Positions 18,415 to 27,416 of a DNA stretch of 57,543 nt are shown one piece after another. Numbering within the stretch: position 1 is the stretch's first letter; each line of letters opens with the position of its first letter. The position numbers and the translations under genes were made by a program. Location: NCBI GenBank assembly GCA_028868305.1, contig JAGWUS010000020.1, positions 1 through 57,543 on the forward strand, read 5' to 3'. The notes under the pieces are model-generated. The model was not told where the DNA came from. It did not search any database and saw nothing but the letters and a program-made list of their open reading frames with translations. Source of the DNA: Burkholderiales bacterium. GTDB taxonomy: Bacteria; Pseudomonadota; Gammaproteobacteria; Burkholderiales; Burkholderiaceae_C.

Positions 18415-19242
18415 ATGCGCGACTTTGCCGGGCGCAGCGTGGTCATTACCGGTGCAGCCGGTGGCCTGGGCGCGGCGCTGGTGCAGGCCTTTCTGAAAAC
18501 AGGCGCACGGGTGCTGGCGATGGACCGCGATGCGCTGGCACTGGAAAGACTGCAACAGGCCCACCCGACTTCGGATGCGAAAAGCGCTCCACGGCTTCTG
18601 ACCCGCGTGTGCGATGTCACCGATGCCGCCGCCTGTGCCGCTGCGATGGCGTACGCCAACCAACGGTTGGGGGGCGTGGATGTGCTGGTCAACAACGCCG
18701 GCATCGCCCACCGCAGCGCCTTTGCACAGACCCGGCTGGAGGTGCTGCGCCGGGTCATGGACGTCAACTTCTTCGGCGCCGTGCATTGCACCCATGCGGC
18801 GCTGGAGAGTCTGCGCCACCGGCGCGGCCTGATCATCACCATTTCCAGCGTGGCCGGGTTCGCACCCTTGATCGGACGCACCGGCTACGCGGCCAGCAAG
18901 CACGCGCTGCACGGTTTCTTCGACAGCCTGCGCACCGAGCTGGAGGACGACGGCGTGGGCGTGCTGCTGGTGTGCCCTTCTTTCATTGACACCGGCATCG
19001 ACAAGGCCGCACTGGGCGGTGACGGTGGCCCGGCAGCACAAGGCCGCAAGACTACCGGTGGCCAGACCCAACCTGCTGAAGTGGCTGAGGCCATCCTGGC
19101 AGCTGCGCAGCGCAACCGGCGCCAGTTGCTGATAGGCAGCACCGCGCACGCAGCGTGGTGGCTGTCCCGGCTCTGGCCCGCCCGCTATGCCCGGATCATG
19201 AAGCGGCGCCTGCAGGCCGAAATCTTTCCACCGAATACCTAA
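18415..19242 (+). CDS. SDR family oxidoreductase (classical short-chain dehydrogenase)
   Basis: A 275-residue classical SDR: VVITGAAGGLGAAL (TGxxxGxG cofactor motif), VLVNNAGIAHR (NNAG), ISSVAGF (catalytic Ser), YAASKHALHGFFDSL (Tyr and Lys), then CPSFIDTGID. NAD(P)(H)-dependent oxidation or reduction of an alcohol/ketone, cytosolic; substrate unknown. The ATG abuts the preceding TGA with no gap. TAA at 19240-19242 is 17 bases before the next gene. A C-terminal hydrophobic patch (AAWWLSRLWPARYARIMKRR) suggests loose membrane association, as in some SDRs acting on lipids. Confidence 0.88.
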   Translation: MRDFAGRSVVITGAAGGLGAALVQAFLKTGARVLAMDRDALALERLQQAHPTSDAKSAPRLLTRVCDVTDAAACAAAMAYANQRLGGVDVLVNNAGIAHRSAFAQTRLEVLRRVMDVNFFGAVHCTHAALESLRHRRGLIITISSVAGFAPLIGRTGYAASKHALHGFFDSLRTELEDDGVGVLLVCPSFIDTGIDKAALGGDGGPAAQGRKTTGGQTQPAEVAEAILAAAQRNRRQLLIGSTAHAAWWLSRLWPARYARIMKRRLQAEIFPPNT

Positions 19243-19259
19243 AAGCTACGGAGACTTGC

Positions 19260-21053
19260 ATGAACAAACACACGAACCTGCTGGGCGCGATGATCGCGCT
19301 GGCAACACTGTCTGCGGGCGCGCTGGCGGCCGACTTTCAGGTGCAGGGGCCAGACGGCAAGCCACTGGCCACAGTCATGGTGACGCGCCTGCCCACGCAG
19401 CCAGCCGCCATAGATACGTCGGACAATGGCTATGCGCCCACCGGCAAGCTGCAGCAGGGCACGTTTGAGTTCACCGGATTCACCGATGCAGCGGGCCGCG
19501 TGCATCTTCCCGATGCACCCGGTGAGTACCGAGTGCGCCTGCGCAAGCCGGGGTTCAAGGACCAACGCATTGAACCCGGCCTGGTGGCAAAGGCCAGCGC
19601 CTGGCGTATGCAACCGGAAACTGACCCCAAGGCGCTGGCCGAACAGCGGCCCTCGAACGCCTGGACCTCGACTCTGCTGGCCGGGCGTGATGACCTGCGC
19701 AAAGAGTTTATGGCGCAGTGCGGCTTCTGCCACCAGCAGGGCAGCCGCTTTTTGCGTCATGAGCGTAGTGCCGACGAGTGGGCGAGCACCATTCAGCGCA
19801 TGGTGCGCTACGGCGCACGCCTGTCCACCGAGGCACAAAAGGAACTCCCTGCCCTGCTGGAAGCACACTGGAAGGATATCGCCGCCCACCCGGAAAAAGT
19901 GCCCGCAGGAACGCCCTGGAGCCCGGCACTTTCGAGCGCCAGTGTGACCGAGTTGCCGATTGGCGACCGCTTCTCGCAGATGCACGATTTCATCCAGCAC
20001 AGCAACGGGCTGGTGTACGTGGGGGACAACTTGCAGGACCGCCTGTACGAGATCAACGCCAGCACCGGGGCCTACACGGTGTATCGCGTGCCACCGCAAC
20101 CCGGTGACAACCTGGGTGGCCTGCTGGCCGGACGCCTGAAGGACTTTCCCAAGTACGAGACCTACCAGGGCATCCACTCGCTGGTGGAGTCTGCCAAGGA
20201 CGGGCACATCTTCATCACGCCGTCCTACCAGCGCCGCCTGATCGAGTTCGACCCGAAGACCAAGACGTTCAGCAACCACGAGATTGGCAGCGGCTTCTAC
20301 CCGCACACCGTGCGCATCGACGACAAGGACCGTGTGTGGTTCACGCTGGCCCTCTCCAACCAGATCGGAATGTACGACCGCGCCGGTGACAAGTTCACCA
20401 CCTACGACCTGCCATTCCGCTCGTTCATGGAGAAGCTCACGGTCAAGCTCACGCCGTTTTTCTTCAAGCTCATCGGATGGGGCATTCCGGTGACCAACTG
20501 GGTGAAGATTGACCATGTCTCCACCGGCGTGCCACTGCCCTATGGCATTGACATCACGCCCGATGGCAAGGTCTGGGTGGCGCGTCTGCACACCAACGAG
20601 ATTGCCTCGCTCGATCCCGCCACCGGCGAGATCACGATGTTTGCCACGCCGCTGAAGAACCCGCGCCGCCTGCGCACCGACCGCGACGGCAACCTGTGGA
20701 TTTCGATGTACAGCGAATCTGCCGTGCTGCGCTTCGAGCCGAAGACCGCCAAATTCACCACGTTCAACCTGCCGGTGCAACCCGTGGGCAGCGATACGCC
20801 CTATGCACTGAACGTGGACCGCAAGCGCCACCAGCTGTGGGTCAACGGCACCAACTCGGACGGCGTGCACCGGCTGGACATTGCCACCGGCCAGTGGACT
20901 CACTTCCCGCTGCCACGCAAGGCTACCTTCACCCGCGATGTGGAGTTCACTGACGACGGCCAGGTGCTGCTCTCCAGCGCCAGCTTTCCGTCCTGGCACA
21001 TTGAAGACGCACAGCCCACGTTGATCCGCCTCAACCCGAACGCAAGCAAGTGA
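19260..21053 (+). CDS. Secreted cytochrome c / Vgb-like beta-propeller fusion protein
   Basis: A 597-residue exported protein. Signal peptide residues 1-24 (LLGAMIALATLSAGALAA). Residues about 25-115 look like a carboxypeptidase-regulatory Ig-like domain (DAAGRVHLPDAPGEYRVRLRKPGF). A single c-type heme motif, C154-G-F-C157-H158, follows with Met181 in RMVRYGA a candidate sixth ligand. From about 210 to the end, repeated blades (GLVYVGDNLQDRLYEINAST, DGKVWVARLHTNEIASLDPA, DGNLWISMYSESAVLRFEPK) form a virginiamycin-B-lyase/SMP-30-like propeller. The enzyme activity is not known. The heme suggests electron transfer from a substrate held by the propeller. ATG 19260 has a good GGAG; an upstream in-frame start is rejected because it overlaps the SDR gene. 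The stop overlaps the MFS start. Confidence 0.82.
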   Translation: MNKHTNLLGAMIALATLSAGALAADFQVQGPDGKPLATVMVTRLPTQPAAIDTSDNGYAPTGKLQQGTFEFTGFTDAAGRVHLPDAPGEYRVRLRKPGFKDQRIEPGLVAKASAWRMQPETDPKALAEQRPSNAWTSTLLAGRDDLRKEFMAQCGFCHQQGSRFLRHERSADEWASTIQRMVRYGARLSTEAQKELPALLEAHWKDIAAHPEKVPAGTPWSPALSSASVTELPIGDRFSQMHDFIQHSNGLVYVGDNLQDRLYEINASTGAYTVYRVPPQPGDNLGGLLAGRLKDFPKYETYQGIHSLVESAKDGHIFITPSYQRRLIEFDPKTKTFSNHEIGSGFYPHTVRIDDKDRVWFTLALSNQIGMYDRAGDKFTTYDLPFRSFMEKLTVKLTPFFFKLIGWGIPVTNWVKIDHVSTGVPLPYGIDITPDGKVWVARLHTNEIASLDPATGEITMFATPLKNPRRLRTDRDGNLWISMYSESAVLRFEPKTAKFTTFNLPVQPVGSDTPYALNVDRKRHQLWVNGTNSDGVHRLDIATGQWTHFPLPRKATFTRDVEFTDDGQVLLSSASFPSWHIEDAQPTLIRLNPNASK

Positions 21054-22267
21054 CACCCCGCCCCATGCTGGTCCGCCTGGGCCCGTTCTTTGTCTCATGC
21101 CTGCTGGCGTTCACCGCCGGGCACCTTTTCAACTACACGGTGATCCTGTACCTGCAGGAGGCGGTGGGCTCCGATCTGCTCTCCGGTCTGGGGTTTGGCC
21201 TGGCGTTTGGCAGTTCCATCGTGTTTGGCTGGTTTGGCGGTGTGCTGTGTGACCGCATTGCGCCCCACCGCGTGATCCACGGTGCGCAGGCCCTGTTTCT
21301 GGCAGGATTGGCCTGCCTGTGGTGGGCGCAATCAGGTGCTGCGCCCGAGGCACGCGTGGCCTGGGTGCTGGGTGGCGCTTTTCTGGGTGGCCTGGCCTGG
21401 TCTTTTGTAGGGCCAGCGCGGCTGACCACGCTGGCGCAATTGGCGCGGCCTGAAGAATTGCGGCCAGCCACCATCCTGTTCAATTTGCAGGTGCTGCTGG
21501 GGTTTGGACTGGCCCCCCTGCTGATTGGTGTCGTGCGCAGCCATGGCAGTTGGGGCGCAGTGATTGCGCTGGGTGCCTGCGGCTTTGGCCTGTCGTCGCT
21601 GCTGATTGCCAATTTACGCACGCGGGCGAATGCCACCGTGAGCAGCAACTCCGTACTGGCCGATATTGCCGAAGGTTTCCGTGCCGTGGGAGCCGACCCG
21701 CTACTCGCACAGCTGATGCTGGCGGCCGTGCTGGGCTACGCCATGACCGGACCGCTGCAGATCCTGCTGCCCAAGCTGGCGCGCGAAGTACTGCAGCTGT
21801 CCGAACTGCAGCGTGGCGCCTATCTGGGGCTGCTGGCGCTCTCGCTGATCGCGGGTGGCGTGACGGCCCTCGCACTGGCCAGGCGCGTGTGCCACGGTGT
21901 GGTCGTATTCACCGGGATTGTGGTGGGGGGGCTGGTGTTTGCGTCGCTAAGCGTCATCAGTTCGGTGGGGCTGTCTGCTGCGGCACTGGCCAGTGTGGGC
22001 ATGGCTGGCGGCATAGTCATCAGCCTGGTGGTGTCTGGCATTCAGGTGCAGGCACCGGTGGCTTTGCGGGGGCGTGTGATGAGCATTTACTCCATCACCT
22101 CGCAGGTCATTCCGGCTGTCTCAGGCCTTGCAGCAGGTGCACTGGTCAACGCGGTGGGCGTGCTGATCGCCATCCAGATCTCGGGGCTGGCACTGGCAAC
22201 CATCGTGACCCTGGCCGCATGGCGCATGGGTGCGCTGCGTCGCTACACCGGGCAGGCAGCCGGGTGA
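21050..22267 (+). CDS. MFS transporter
   Basis: A 405-residue membrane protein with about twelve hydrophobic segments and the MFS loop FGWFGGVLCDRIAPHRVI (motif A between helices 2 and 3). Overall it resembles the EntS-like exporter branch. The GTG at 21050 overlaps the upstream TGA (GTGA); an ATG at 21065 is the alternative. It is the last gene of the operon that begins with the BASS symporter, so import by one carrier and export by the other is a reasonable reading. Substrate unknown. The 117 bases after it hold repeat copy C and the valS leader. Confidence 0.88.
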   Translation: MTPRPMLVRLGPFFVSCLLAFTAGHLFNYTVILYLQEAVGSDLLSGLGFGLAFGSSIVFGWFGGVLCDRIAPHRVIHGAQALFLAGLACLWWAQSGAAPEARVAWVLGGAFLGGLAWSFVGPARLTTLAQLARPEELRPATILFNLQVLLGFGLAPLLIGVVRSHGSWGAVIALGACGFGLSSLLIANLRTRANATVSSNSVLADIAEGFRAVGADPLLAQLMLAAVLGYAMTGPLQILLPKLAREVLQLSELQRGAYLGLLALSLIAGGVTALALARRVCHGVVVFTGIVVGGLVFASLSVISSVGLSAAALASVGMAGGIVISLVVSGIQVQAPVALRGRVMSIYSITSQVIPAVSGLAAGALVNAVGVLIAIQISGLALATIVTLAAWRMGALRRYTGQAAG

Positions 22268-22281
22268 TTGCAAGCCAAATC

Positions 22282-22330
22282 AGCCTCTAGCCCCCGGCTA
22301 TATTGCACAGGTAGCTATTATTTTCATAGC
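22282..22330 (-). repeat. 49-bp GCTAT palindromic repeat, copy C (intergenic)
   Basis: Inverted orientation: body first (AGCCTCTAGCCCCCGG), then the stem GCTAT-TATTTTC-ATAGC. Lies between the MFS gene and valS. Confidence 0.7.
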
Positions 22331-22384
22331 ACACCAGAGATCCCGCTGGTGCCCCGGTAAAATTATGGGTTCGACTGAACCAGA

Positions 22385-25300
22385 ATGACCATGTCCGATA
22401 ACGCTGCCTCCCCCACCCCTGCTTCTGCCCCGGCCCAACCCGGCCTGCAATCCCTGTCCAAATCCTTTGAGCCCGCGGCACTGGAAGCCCACTGGGGCCC
22501 CGAGTGGGAGCAGCGCGGTTACGGTGTGGCCGGCTACCGCGGCACCCAGGCGCCCAAGGCAGATGCACCCGCGTTTGCCATCCAGCTGCCGCCGCCCAAT
22601 GTGACCGGCACGCTGCATATGGGCCATGCGTTCAACCAGACCATCATGGACAGCCTGACCCGCTACCACCGCATGGCGGGTTTCAACACCGCGTGGATTC
22701 CGGGCACCGACCACGCCGGCATTGCCACCCAGATCGTGGTAGAGCGCCAACTGCAGGAGCAAAAAGTCAGCCGCCACGACCTGGGTCGCACCGAGTTTGT
22801 GAAGAAAGTCTGGGAGTGGAAAGAGAAGAGCGGCAACACCATCACCACACAGATGCGCCGCATGGGCGATAGCGTGGACTGGAGCCGCGAATACTTCACC
22901 ATGGACCCTAAGCTGTCCAGGACGGTGACCGAAACCTTTGTGCAGCTCTACGAGCAGGGCCTGATCTACCGCGGCAAACGCCTGGTGAACTGGGACCCAG
23001 TGCTGATGAGCGCGGTGAGCGACCTTGAAGTGGAGAGCGAAGAGGAAGATGGCTCGTTGTGGCACATCCGCTATCCGCTGGTGGACACGGATGGCAGCCT
23101 GGCGGCTGCCGGGCTCGCGACCTCCATCACTGTAGCCACCACCCGCCCGGAAACCATGCTGGGCGACGTGGCCGTGATGGTGCACCCCGAGGACGAGCGC
23201 TACACCGCCCTGATCGGCAAGCAGGTCACCTTGCCCCTGTGCGGCCGCACCATCCCCGTGATTGCGGATGACTATGTGGACAAAGCCTTCGGCACCGGCG
23301 TGGTGAAGGTCACCCCTGCCCATGATCAGAACGACTACCAGGTCGGCCAGCGCCACACGCTGCCCATGATCTGCGTGCTGACGCTGGACGCCAAGATCAA
23401 CGAAAACGCCCCTGCGGTCTACCAGGGCCTGGACCGCTTTGTCGCCCGCAAGAAGGTGGTGGCTGATCTGGAAGCCGGCGGCTTTCTGGTCGAGGTGAAG
23501 AAGCACAAGCTGATGGTGCCGCGCTGCGCACGTACCGGCCAGGTGATTGAGCCCATGCTGACCGACCAGTGGTTTGTCGCCATGAACAAGGTCAGCGACA
23601 AGGACCCTACTGGCAAGTCCATCGCCCAGAAAGCCATTGATGCGGTGCAATCCGGCGAGGTGCGCTTTGTGCCCGAGAACTGGATCAACACCTACAACCA
23701 GTGGATGAACAACATCACCGACTGGTGCATCAGCCGCCAGTTGTGGTGGGGTCACCAGATTCCGGCGTGGTACGACGAAGACGGCAAAGTCTATGTGGCC
23801 CGCAACGAAGGCGATGCGCAAGCCCAGGCTCCGGGTAAAACGCTGAAACGTGACGAAGACGTGCTCGACACCTGGTACTCGTCCGCGCTGGTGCCTTTCA
23901 GCACCATGGGCTGGCCGGAGAAGACGCAGGACTTCGACCTGTACCTGCCATCCAGCGTATTGGTCACAGGCTACGACATCATCTTCTTCTGGGTCGCCCG
24001 CATGATCATGATGACCACGCATTTCACCGGCCAGGTGCCGTTCAAACACGTCTACATCCACGGCCTGGTGCGCGATGCGCAGGGCAAGAAGATGAGCAAG
24101 AGTGAAGGTAATGTGCTCGACCCGGTCGACCTGATCGACGGCATTGCACTGCAACCCCTGCTGGCCAAACGCTCCGAAGGCCTGCGCAAGCCCGAGACCG
24201 CACCACAAGTGCGCAAAAACACCGAGAAAGAATTCCCTGAGGGTATCCCTGCCTTTGGCGCCGACGCATTGCGTTTCACCTTTGCTTCGCTGGCCTCACT
24301 GGGCCGCTCCATCAACTTTGACAGCAAGCGCTGCGAGGGCTACCGCAACTTCTGCAACAAGCTGTGGAACGCCACCCGCTTCGTGCTGATGAACTGCGAA
24401 GGCCAGGACTGCGGGCTGCTGGAGCACACCAAGGAACAATGCGCAGCACCGTCAATCGACGCCGCAGGGCGCGTCGTCGAGGGCGGCTCAGCCCACGGCT
24501 ATATGGAGTTCAGCGCGGCCGACCGCTGGATCGTGTCCTTGCTGCAGAAAACCGAAGCTGAAGTGGCCAAGGGCTTTGAAGACTATCGCTTGGACAACGT
24601 GGCCAGCACGATTTACGAGTTTGTCTGGAACGAGTTCTGCGACTGGTACCTGGAGATCGCCAAGGTCCAGATCAACACCGGTAACGATGCACAAAAACGC
24701 GCGACGCGCCGCACACTGATCCGCACGCTGGAAACCATCCTGCGTCTGATTCACCCCATCACGCCCTTCATCTCCGAAGAGTTGTGGCAGAAGGTGGCGC
24801 CCGTCGCGGGGCGGTACCCCGCGGCCTCCGAGACTCCGGGGCGCGCTGGACCGTCCGTGGCAGTGGCGGCCTATCCGGTCAGCCAGCCGGAGCGCATTGA
24901 CGAAGCTGCGATTGCCCATGTGGCCAAGCTCAAACAGTTGGTGGACGCCTGCCGCAACCTGCGCGGCGAGATGAATGTGTCCCCCGCTGTCCGCCTGCCG
25001 CTCTACGTGGTGGCGCAAACCACTTCTGAGAGCGCGTTTCTGCAGTCCTCGGCGGCGGTGCTGCAGTCACTTGCCAAACTCAACGAGGTGAAACTGTTCG
25101 CCGACGAAGCCGCCTGGCAAACTGCAGCCCAGTCCGCCCCGGTGGCGGTAGTGGGCGAAGCCCGCATCTGCCTGCACATGGAAGTGGATGTGGCCGCCGA
25201 GAAGCTGCGCCTGGGCAAGGAAGTCACGCGCCTGGAAGAACAGATCACCAAGGCGCAGGCCAAGCTGGGCAACGAGGCCTTTGTCGCCAAGGCCCCTGCC

Positions 25301-25387
25301 GCCGTGCTGGAGCAGGAACGCAAGCGCATGGACGACTTCACCGCCACCCTGATCAAAGTGCGCGAACAACTGGCGCGCCTGGGGTAA
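22385..25387 (+). CDS. valS: Valyl-tRNA synthetase
   Basis: Class I aminoacyl-tRNA synthetase, 1000 residues, charging tRNA-Val with editing of threonine. Signatures: [15 protein letters not shown] with the HIGH-type motif HMGH at 78-81, the CP1 editing domain ([19 protein letters not shown]), and KMSKS at 569-573. C-terminal anticodon and coiled-coil arm end in [23 protein letters not shown]. An insertion of about 30 residues after [12 protein letters not shown] is common in proteobacterial ValRS. ATG 22385 (MTMSDN) or ATG 22391 are both possible. It is a single-gene unit followed by a GC-rich repeat. Confidence 0.97.
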   Translation: MTMSDNAASPTPASAPAQPGLQSLSKSFEPAALEAHWGPEWEQRGYGVAGYRGTQAPKADAPAFAIQLPPPNVTGTLHMGHAFNQTIMDSLTRYHRMAGFNTAWIPGTDHAGIATQIVVERQLQEQKVSRHDLGRTEFVKKVWEWKEKSGNTITTQMRRMGDSVDWSREYFTMDPKLSRTVTETFVQLYEQGLIYRGKRLVNWDPVLMSAVSDLEVESEEEDGSLWHIRYPLVDTDGSLAAAGLATSITVATTRPETMLGDVAVMVHPEDERYTALIGKQVTLPLCGRTIPVIADDYVDKAFGTGVVKVTPAHDQNDYQVGQRHTLPMICVLTLDAKINENAPAVYQGLDRFVARKKVVADLEAGGFLVEVKKHKLMVPRCARTGQVIEPMLTDQWFVAMNKVSDKDPTGKSIAQKAIDAVQSGEVRFVPENWINTYNQWMNNITDWCISRQLWWGHQIPAWYDEDGKVYVARNEGDAQAQAPGKTLKRDEDVLDTWYSSALVPFSTMGWPEKTQDFDLYLPSSVLVTGYDIIFFWVARMIMMTTHFTGQVPFKHVYIHGLVRDAQGKKMSKSEGNVLDPVDLIDGIALQPLLAKRSEGLRKPETAPQVRKNTEKEFPEGIPAFGADALRFTFASLASLGRSINFDSKRCEGYRNFCNKLWNATRFVLMNCEGQDCGLLEHTKEQCAAPSIDAAGRVVEGGSAHGYMEFSAADRWIVSLLQKTEAEVAKGFEDYRLDNVASTIYEFVWNEFCDWYLEIAKVQINTGNDAQKRATRRTLIRTLETILRLIHPITPFISEELWQKVAPVAGRYPAASETPGRAGPSVAVAAYPVSQPERIDEAAIAHVAKLKQLVDACRNLRGEMNVSPAVRLPLYVVAQTTSESAFLQSSAAVLQSLAKLNEVKLFADEAAWQTAAQSAPVAVVGEARICLHMEVDVAAEKLRLGKEVTRLEEQITKAQAKLGNEAFVAKAPAAVLEQERKRMDDFTATLIKVREQLARLG

Positions 25388-25410
25388 CTCTGAAACCGGC
25401 GTGAGCGCCG

Positions 25411-25480
25411 CCGGGCCGCCCCAAGGCGCGAGGGCCCCATCGGGGGGCAGCGACCCGCGCAGCGGCGGAGCGTGGGGGCA
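25411..25480 (+). repeat. GC-rich dispersed repeat with dyad, about 70 bp
   Basis: Very GC-rich stretch (GGGCCGCCCCAAGG ... GGGGGCAGCGACCCGCG ... GCGGAGCGTGGGGGCA) between valS and tusA. The last 19 bases recur as an exact reverse complement at 46165-46183. From memory, the same kind of element is common in Comamonadaceae intergenic regions. Confidence 0.65.
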
Positions 25481-25482
25481 GG

Positions 25483-25710
25483 CTACCTGCGGCGCATCAC
25501 GTGGATGTATTCCGCACCCACCGTTTGCTGTTCCACCAACTCGTTGCCCGTCTGCTTGGCAAACGCCTGAAAATCACGCACCGAACCTGCATCGGTGGCT
25601 ACAACCTTGAGAAGCTGACCACTGGCCATCTCGGCCAGGGCTTTCTTGGCCTTGAGAATGGGCAAAGGACAGTTCAGACCGCGGGTATCAATTTCTTTGT
25701 CGATTTGCAT
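25483..25710 (-). CDS. TusA-like sulfurtransferase (SirA family)
   Basis: A 75-residue sulfur-carrier protein. DTRGLNCPLPILKAKKAL has the CPxP motif with persulfide Cys14, and the rest (LLKVVATDAGSVRDFQAFAKQTGNEL) matches the TusA/YedF fold. It would accept sulfur from a cysteine desulfurase for tRNA thiolation, molybdenum cofactor or sulfur metabolism. ATG 25710 is preferred to the adjoining GTG because GAGGAAA sits at proper distance. It lies alone on the minus strand between nudix and the GC-rich repeat. Whether it is TusA itself or a paralogue cannot be settled here. Confidence 0.88.
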   Translation of the reverse strand: MQIDKEIDTRGLNCPLPILKAKKALAEMASGQLLKVVATDAGSVRDFQAFAKQTGNELVEQQTVGAEYIHVMRRR

Positions 25711-25765
25711 CACGTTTCCTCAATGGTTGGCATTGTAGAGCCCCGCCAGTACGGGCGGGCCCCGC

Positions 25766-26296
25766 TCATTCGGGTTTCGGGAACTCCACAAAGCTGGGCG
25801 TGTAACCGCGCGAAGTCAGCCAGTCGGCCAGGGCATACCCGGTACCCGCAGGCCAGCATTTGACGGCCTCTGGCGAAAACAGGCGGAAGTCCACCAACTC
25901 TGGTGACAGCAGCACATCACCGTGGCACACCGCGTGGTACGCGATGATGATCTGGTTCATGCGCTGGAAGTCGTACACACCGATCAAATCCAGCGAATCG
26001 GTTGTGAGGTTGGTCTCTTCGGCAATCTCGCGGGCAATGCCCTCCTGCGGCGTCTCCCCGGCCTCCATGAAGCCGGTGATCAGCGCGTACATCTTGCCGG
26101 GCCAGGCAGCGTTGCGGGCCAACAAAATCTTCCCCTCAAGTTCGATCACCGCCGCCAGCACAGGCGTGGGGTTGTTCCAGTGGGTAAAACCGCAGGCAAT
26201 ACAGCGCAGCCGCTCCTTGTCACCGCCATCCTCCGCCTGGGTGATCAGCTGCAGTGGCGTTGCGCAGTGCGGGCAAAAATTGAAGGCGTGGGTCAT
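25766..26296 (-). CDS. Nudix hydrolase with N-terminal zinc ribbon
   Basis: A 176-residue protein. A zinc ribbon is formed by C8/C11 and C32/C35, then a Nudix domain with GFMEAGETPQEGIAREIAEETNL. This fits the Nudix box except that the usual Gly near the end is Asn. Related to NudC-type NADH pyrophosphatases but shorter. Hydrolysis of a nucleoside diphosphate derivative is expected; the substrate is not predictable. The start overlaps the cysM stop (ATGA at 26293-26296), so the pair is cotranscribed and translationally coupled. Confidence 0.88.
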   Translation of the reverse strand: MTHAFNFCPHCATPLQLITQAEDGGDKERLRCIACGFTHWNNPTPVLAAVIELEGKILLARNAAWPGKMYALITGFMEAGETPQEGIAREIAEETNLTTDSLDLIGVYDFQRMNQIIIAYHAVCHGDVLLSPELVDFRLFSPEAVKCWPAGTGYALADWLTSRGYTPSFVEFPKPE

Positions 26297-27195
26297 GCCG
26301 GGAACACGCCAGTGGACAGATAACGGTCGCCGCGGTCACAGACGATGAATGCGATGGTGGCATCGCGTTCGCGCTGCGCAATCTGCTGTGCGACCCAACA
26401 CGCCCCAGCCGCGGAAATGCCACCAAAAATGCCTTCCTCCCGCGCCATGCGGCGACACATGTCTTCGGCATCCGCCTGGCTCACATACACCAGTTCATCC
26501 ACATTGGCCGGGTCATAAATTTTTGGCAGGTACTCCTGGGGCCACTTGCGGATACCGGGAATGCGCGACCCCTCTGAAGGTTGCGCGCCAACGATGCGAA
26601 TGCCGGGATTTTTTTCTTTCAGATACCGCGACACACCGGTAATGGTGCCCGTGGTACCCATGGCGCTGACAAAGTGGGTGATGCTGCCTTCTGTGTCGAC
26701 CCAGATTTCCGGGCCGGTCGTTTCGTAATGGATGCGCGGATTGTCTTCATTGGCAAACTGGTCGAGCACCCGGCCCTCGCCACGGCTTTGCATCTGTTCT
26801 GCCAGGTCACGCGAATACTCCATGCCACCGCTCTTGGGCGTGAGAATCAACTCGGCGCCAAACGCCTTCATGGTCTGCACCCGCTCGATGGACAAATCCT
26901 CGGGCATGATGAGAATCATGCGGTAGCCCTTGATGGCGGCGGCCATGGCCAGCGCAATGCCGGTATTGCCCGAGGTGGCCTCAATCAGGGTGTCTCCCGG
27001 CTTGATGTCTCCACGGTCCTGCGCACGCTGGATCATGGACAGCGCAGGCCGGTCCTTGACAGAGCCCGCCGGGTTATTGCCTTCGAGCTTGGCCAGCACC
27101 ACGTTGTTGCGCCCGGCATTGCCTTGCGCTCCAATGCGTTGCAATGCAACGAGCGGTGTCTTTCCAATGGTGTCTTCAATGGTGCGGTATTTCAT
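26293..27195 (-). CDS. cysM: Cysteine synthase B (O-acetylserine sulfhydrylase)
   Basis: PLP enzyme making cysteine (or S-sulfocysteine) from O-acetylserine. 300 residues from the ATG at 27195 (MKYRTIEDTIGKTPLVALQR). The PLP lysine is Lys47 in NPAGSVKDRPAL; EATSGNTGIALAMAAAIKGY binds the substrate and GTTGTITGVSRYLKE the phosphate. The CysM-type wording and length separate it from CysK. A longer in-frame extension upstream runs into the tRNA-Leu gene and is rejected. Downstream nudix gene overlaps by 4 bases. Confidence 0.95.
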   Translation of the reverse strand: MKYRTIEDTIGKTPLVALQRIGAQGNAGRNNVVLAKLEGNNPAGSVKDRPALSMIQRAQDRGDIKPGDTLIEATSGNTGIALAMAAAIKGYRMILIMPEDLSIERVQTMKAFGAELILTPKSGGMEYSRDLAEQMQSRGEGRVLDQFANEDNPRIHYETTGPEIWVDTEGSITHFVSAMGTTGTITGVSRYLKEKNPGIRIVGAQPSEGSRIPGIRKWPQEYLPKIYDPANVDELVYVSQADAEDMCRRMAREEGIFGGISAAGACWVAQQIAQRERDATIAFIVCDRGDRYLSTGVFPA

Positions 27196-27235
27196 GACCC
27201 TAAATGTGCCATAATTTCGGACTTCTCTCATTCCT

Positions 27236-27320
27236 GCCCGGGTGGTGAAATTGGTAGACGCAGGGGACTCAAAATCCCCCGCCGCAAGGCGTGCCGGTTC
27301 GATTCCGGCCCCGGGCACCA
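27236..27320 (+). tRNA. tRNA-Leu, anticodon CAA
   Basis: An 85-base class II tRNA with encoded CCA. Acceptor GCCCGGG (27236-27242) pairs with CCCGGGC (27310-27316). The D-arm GGTGGTGAAATTGGTAGACGC, anticodon loop CTCAAAA giving CAA, long variable arm and GGTTCGATTCC T-arm are all present. It reads UUG codons. Divergent from cysM. Confidence 0.95.
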
Positions 27321-27343
27321 TCTGATTCATCAGGTGAACACAA

Positions 27344-27376
27344 GCCCCGCACGTTGATCAACGTAGCGGGTTTTTT
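27344..27376 (+). terminator. Rho-independent terminator after tRNA-Leu
   Basis: CCCGC and GCGGG arms (27346-27350 and 27366-27370) with an inner ACGTTGATCAACGT palindrome, followed by TTTTTT. It ends the tRNA transcript before proQ. Confidence 0.8.
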
Positions 27377-27416
27377 GTTGCCGAAAGCAATTTTCAACTC
27401 TTTGGTGGTGAATCCC

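Noticed and set aside
17200-19149. Long antisense open frame (649 codons) opposite the BASS and SDR genes
   Set aside because: His- and Gln-rich composition typical of a shadow frame; the plus-strand genes have full family motifs.
19239-21098. Antisense open frame of 619 codons opposite the cytochrome-propeller gene
   Set aside because: No motif, no ribosome site and shadow composition.
22298-24208. Long antisense open frame (636 codons) opposite valS
   Set aside because: It mirrors the valS codon pattern in GC-rich DNA and shows no recognisable domain; valS is certain.
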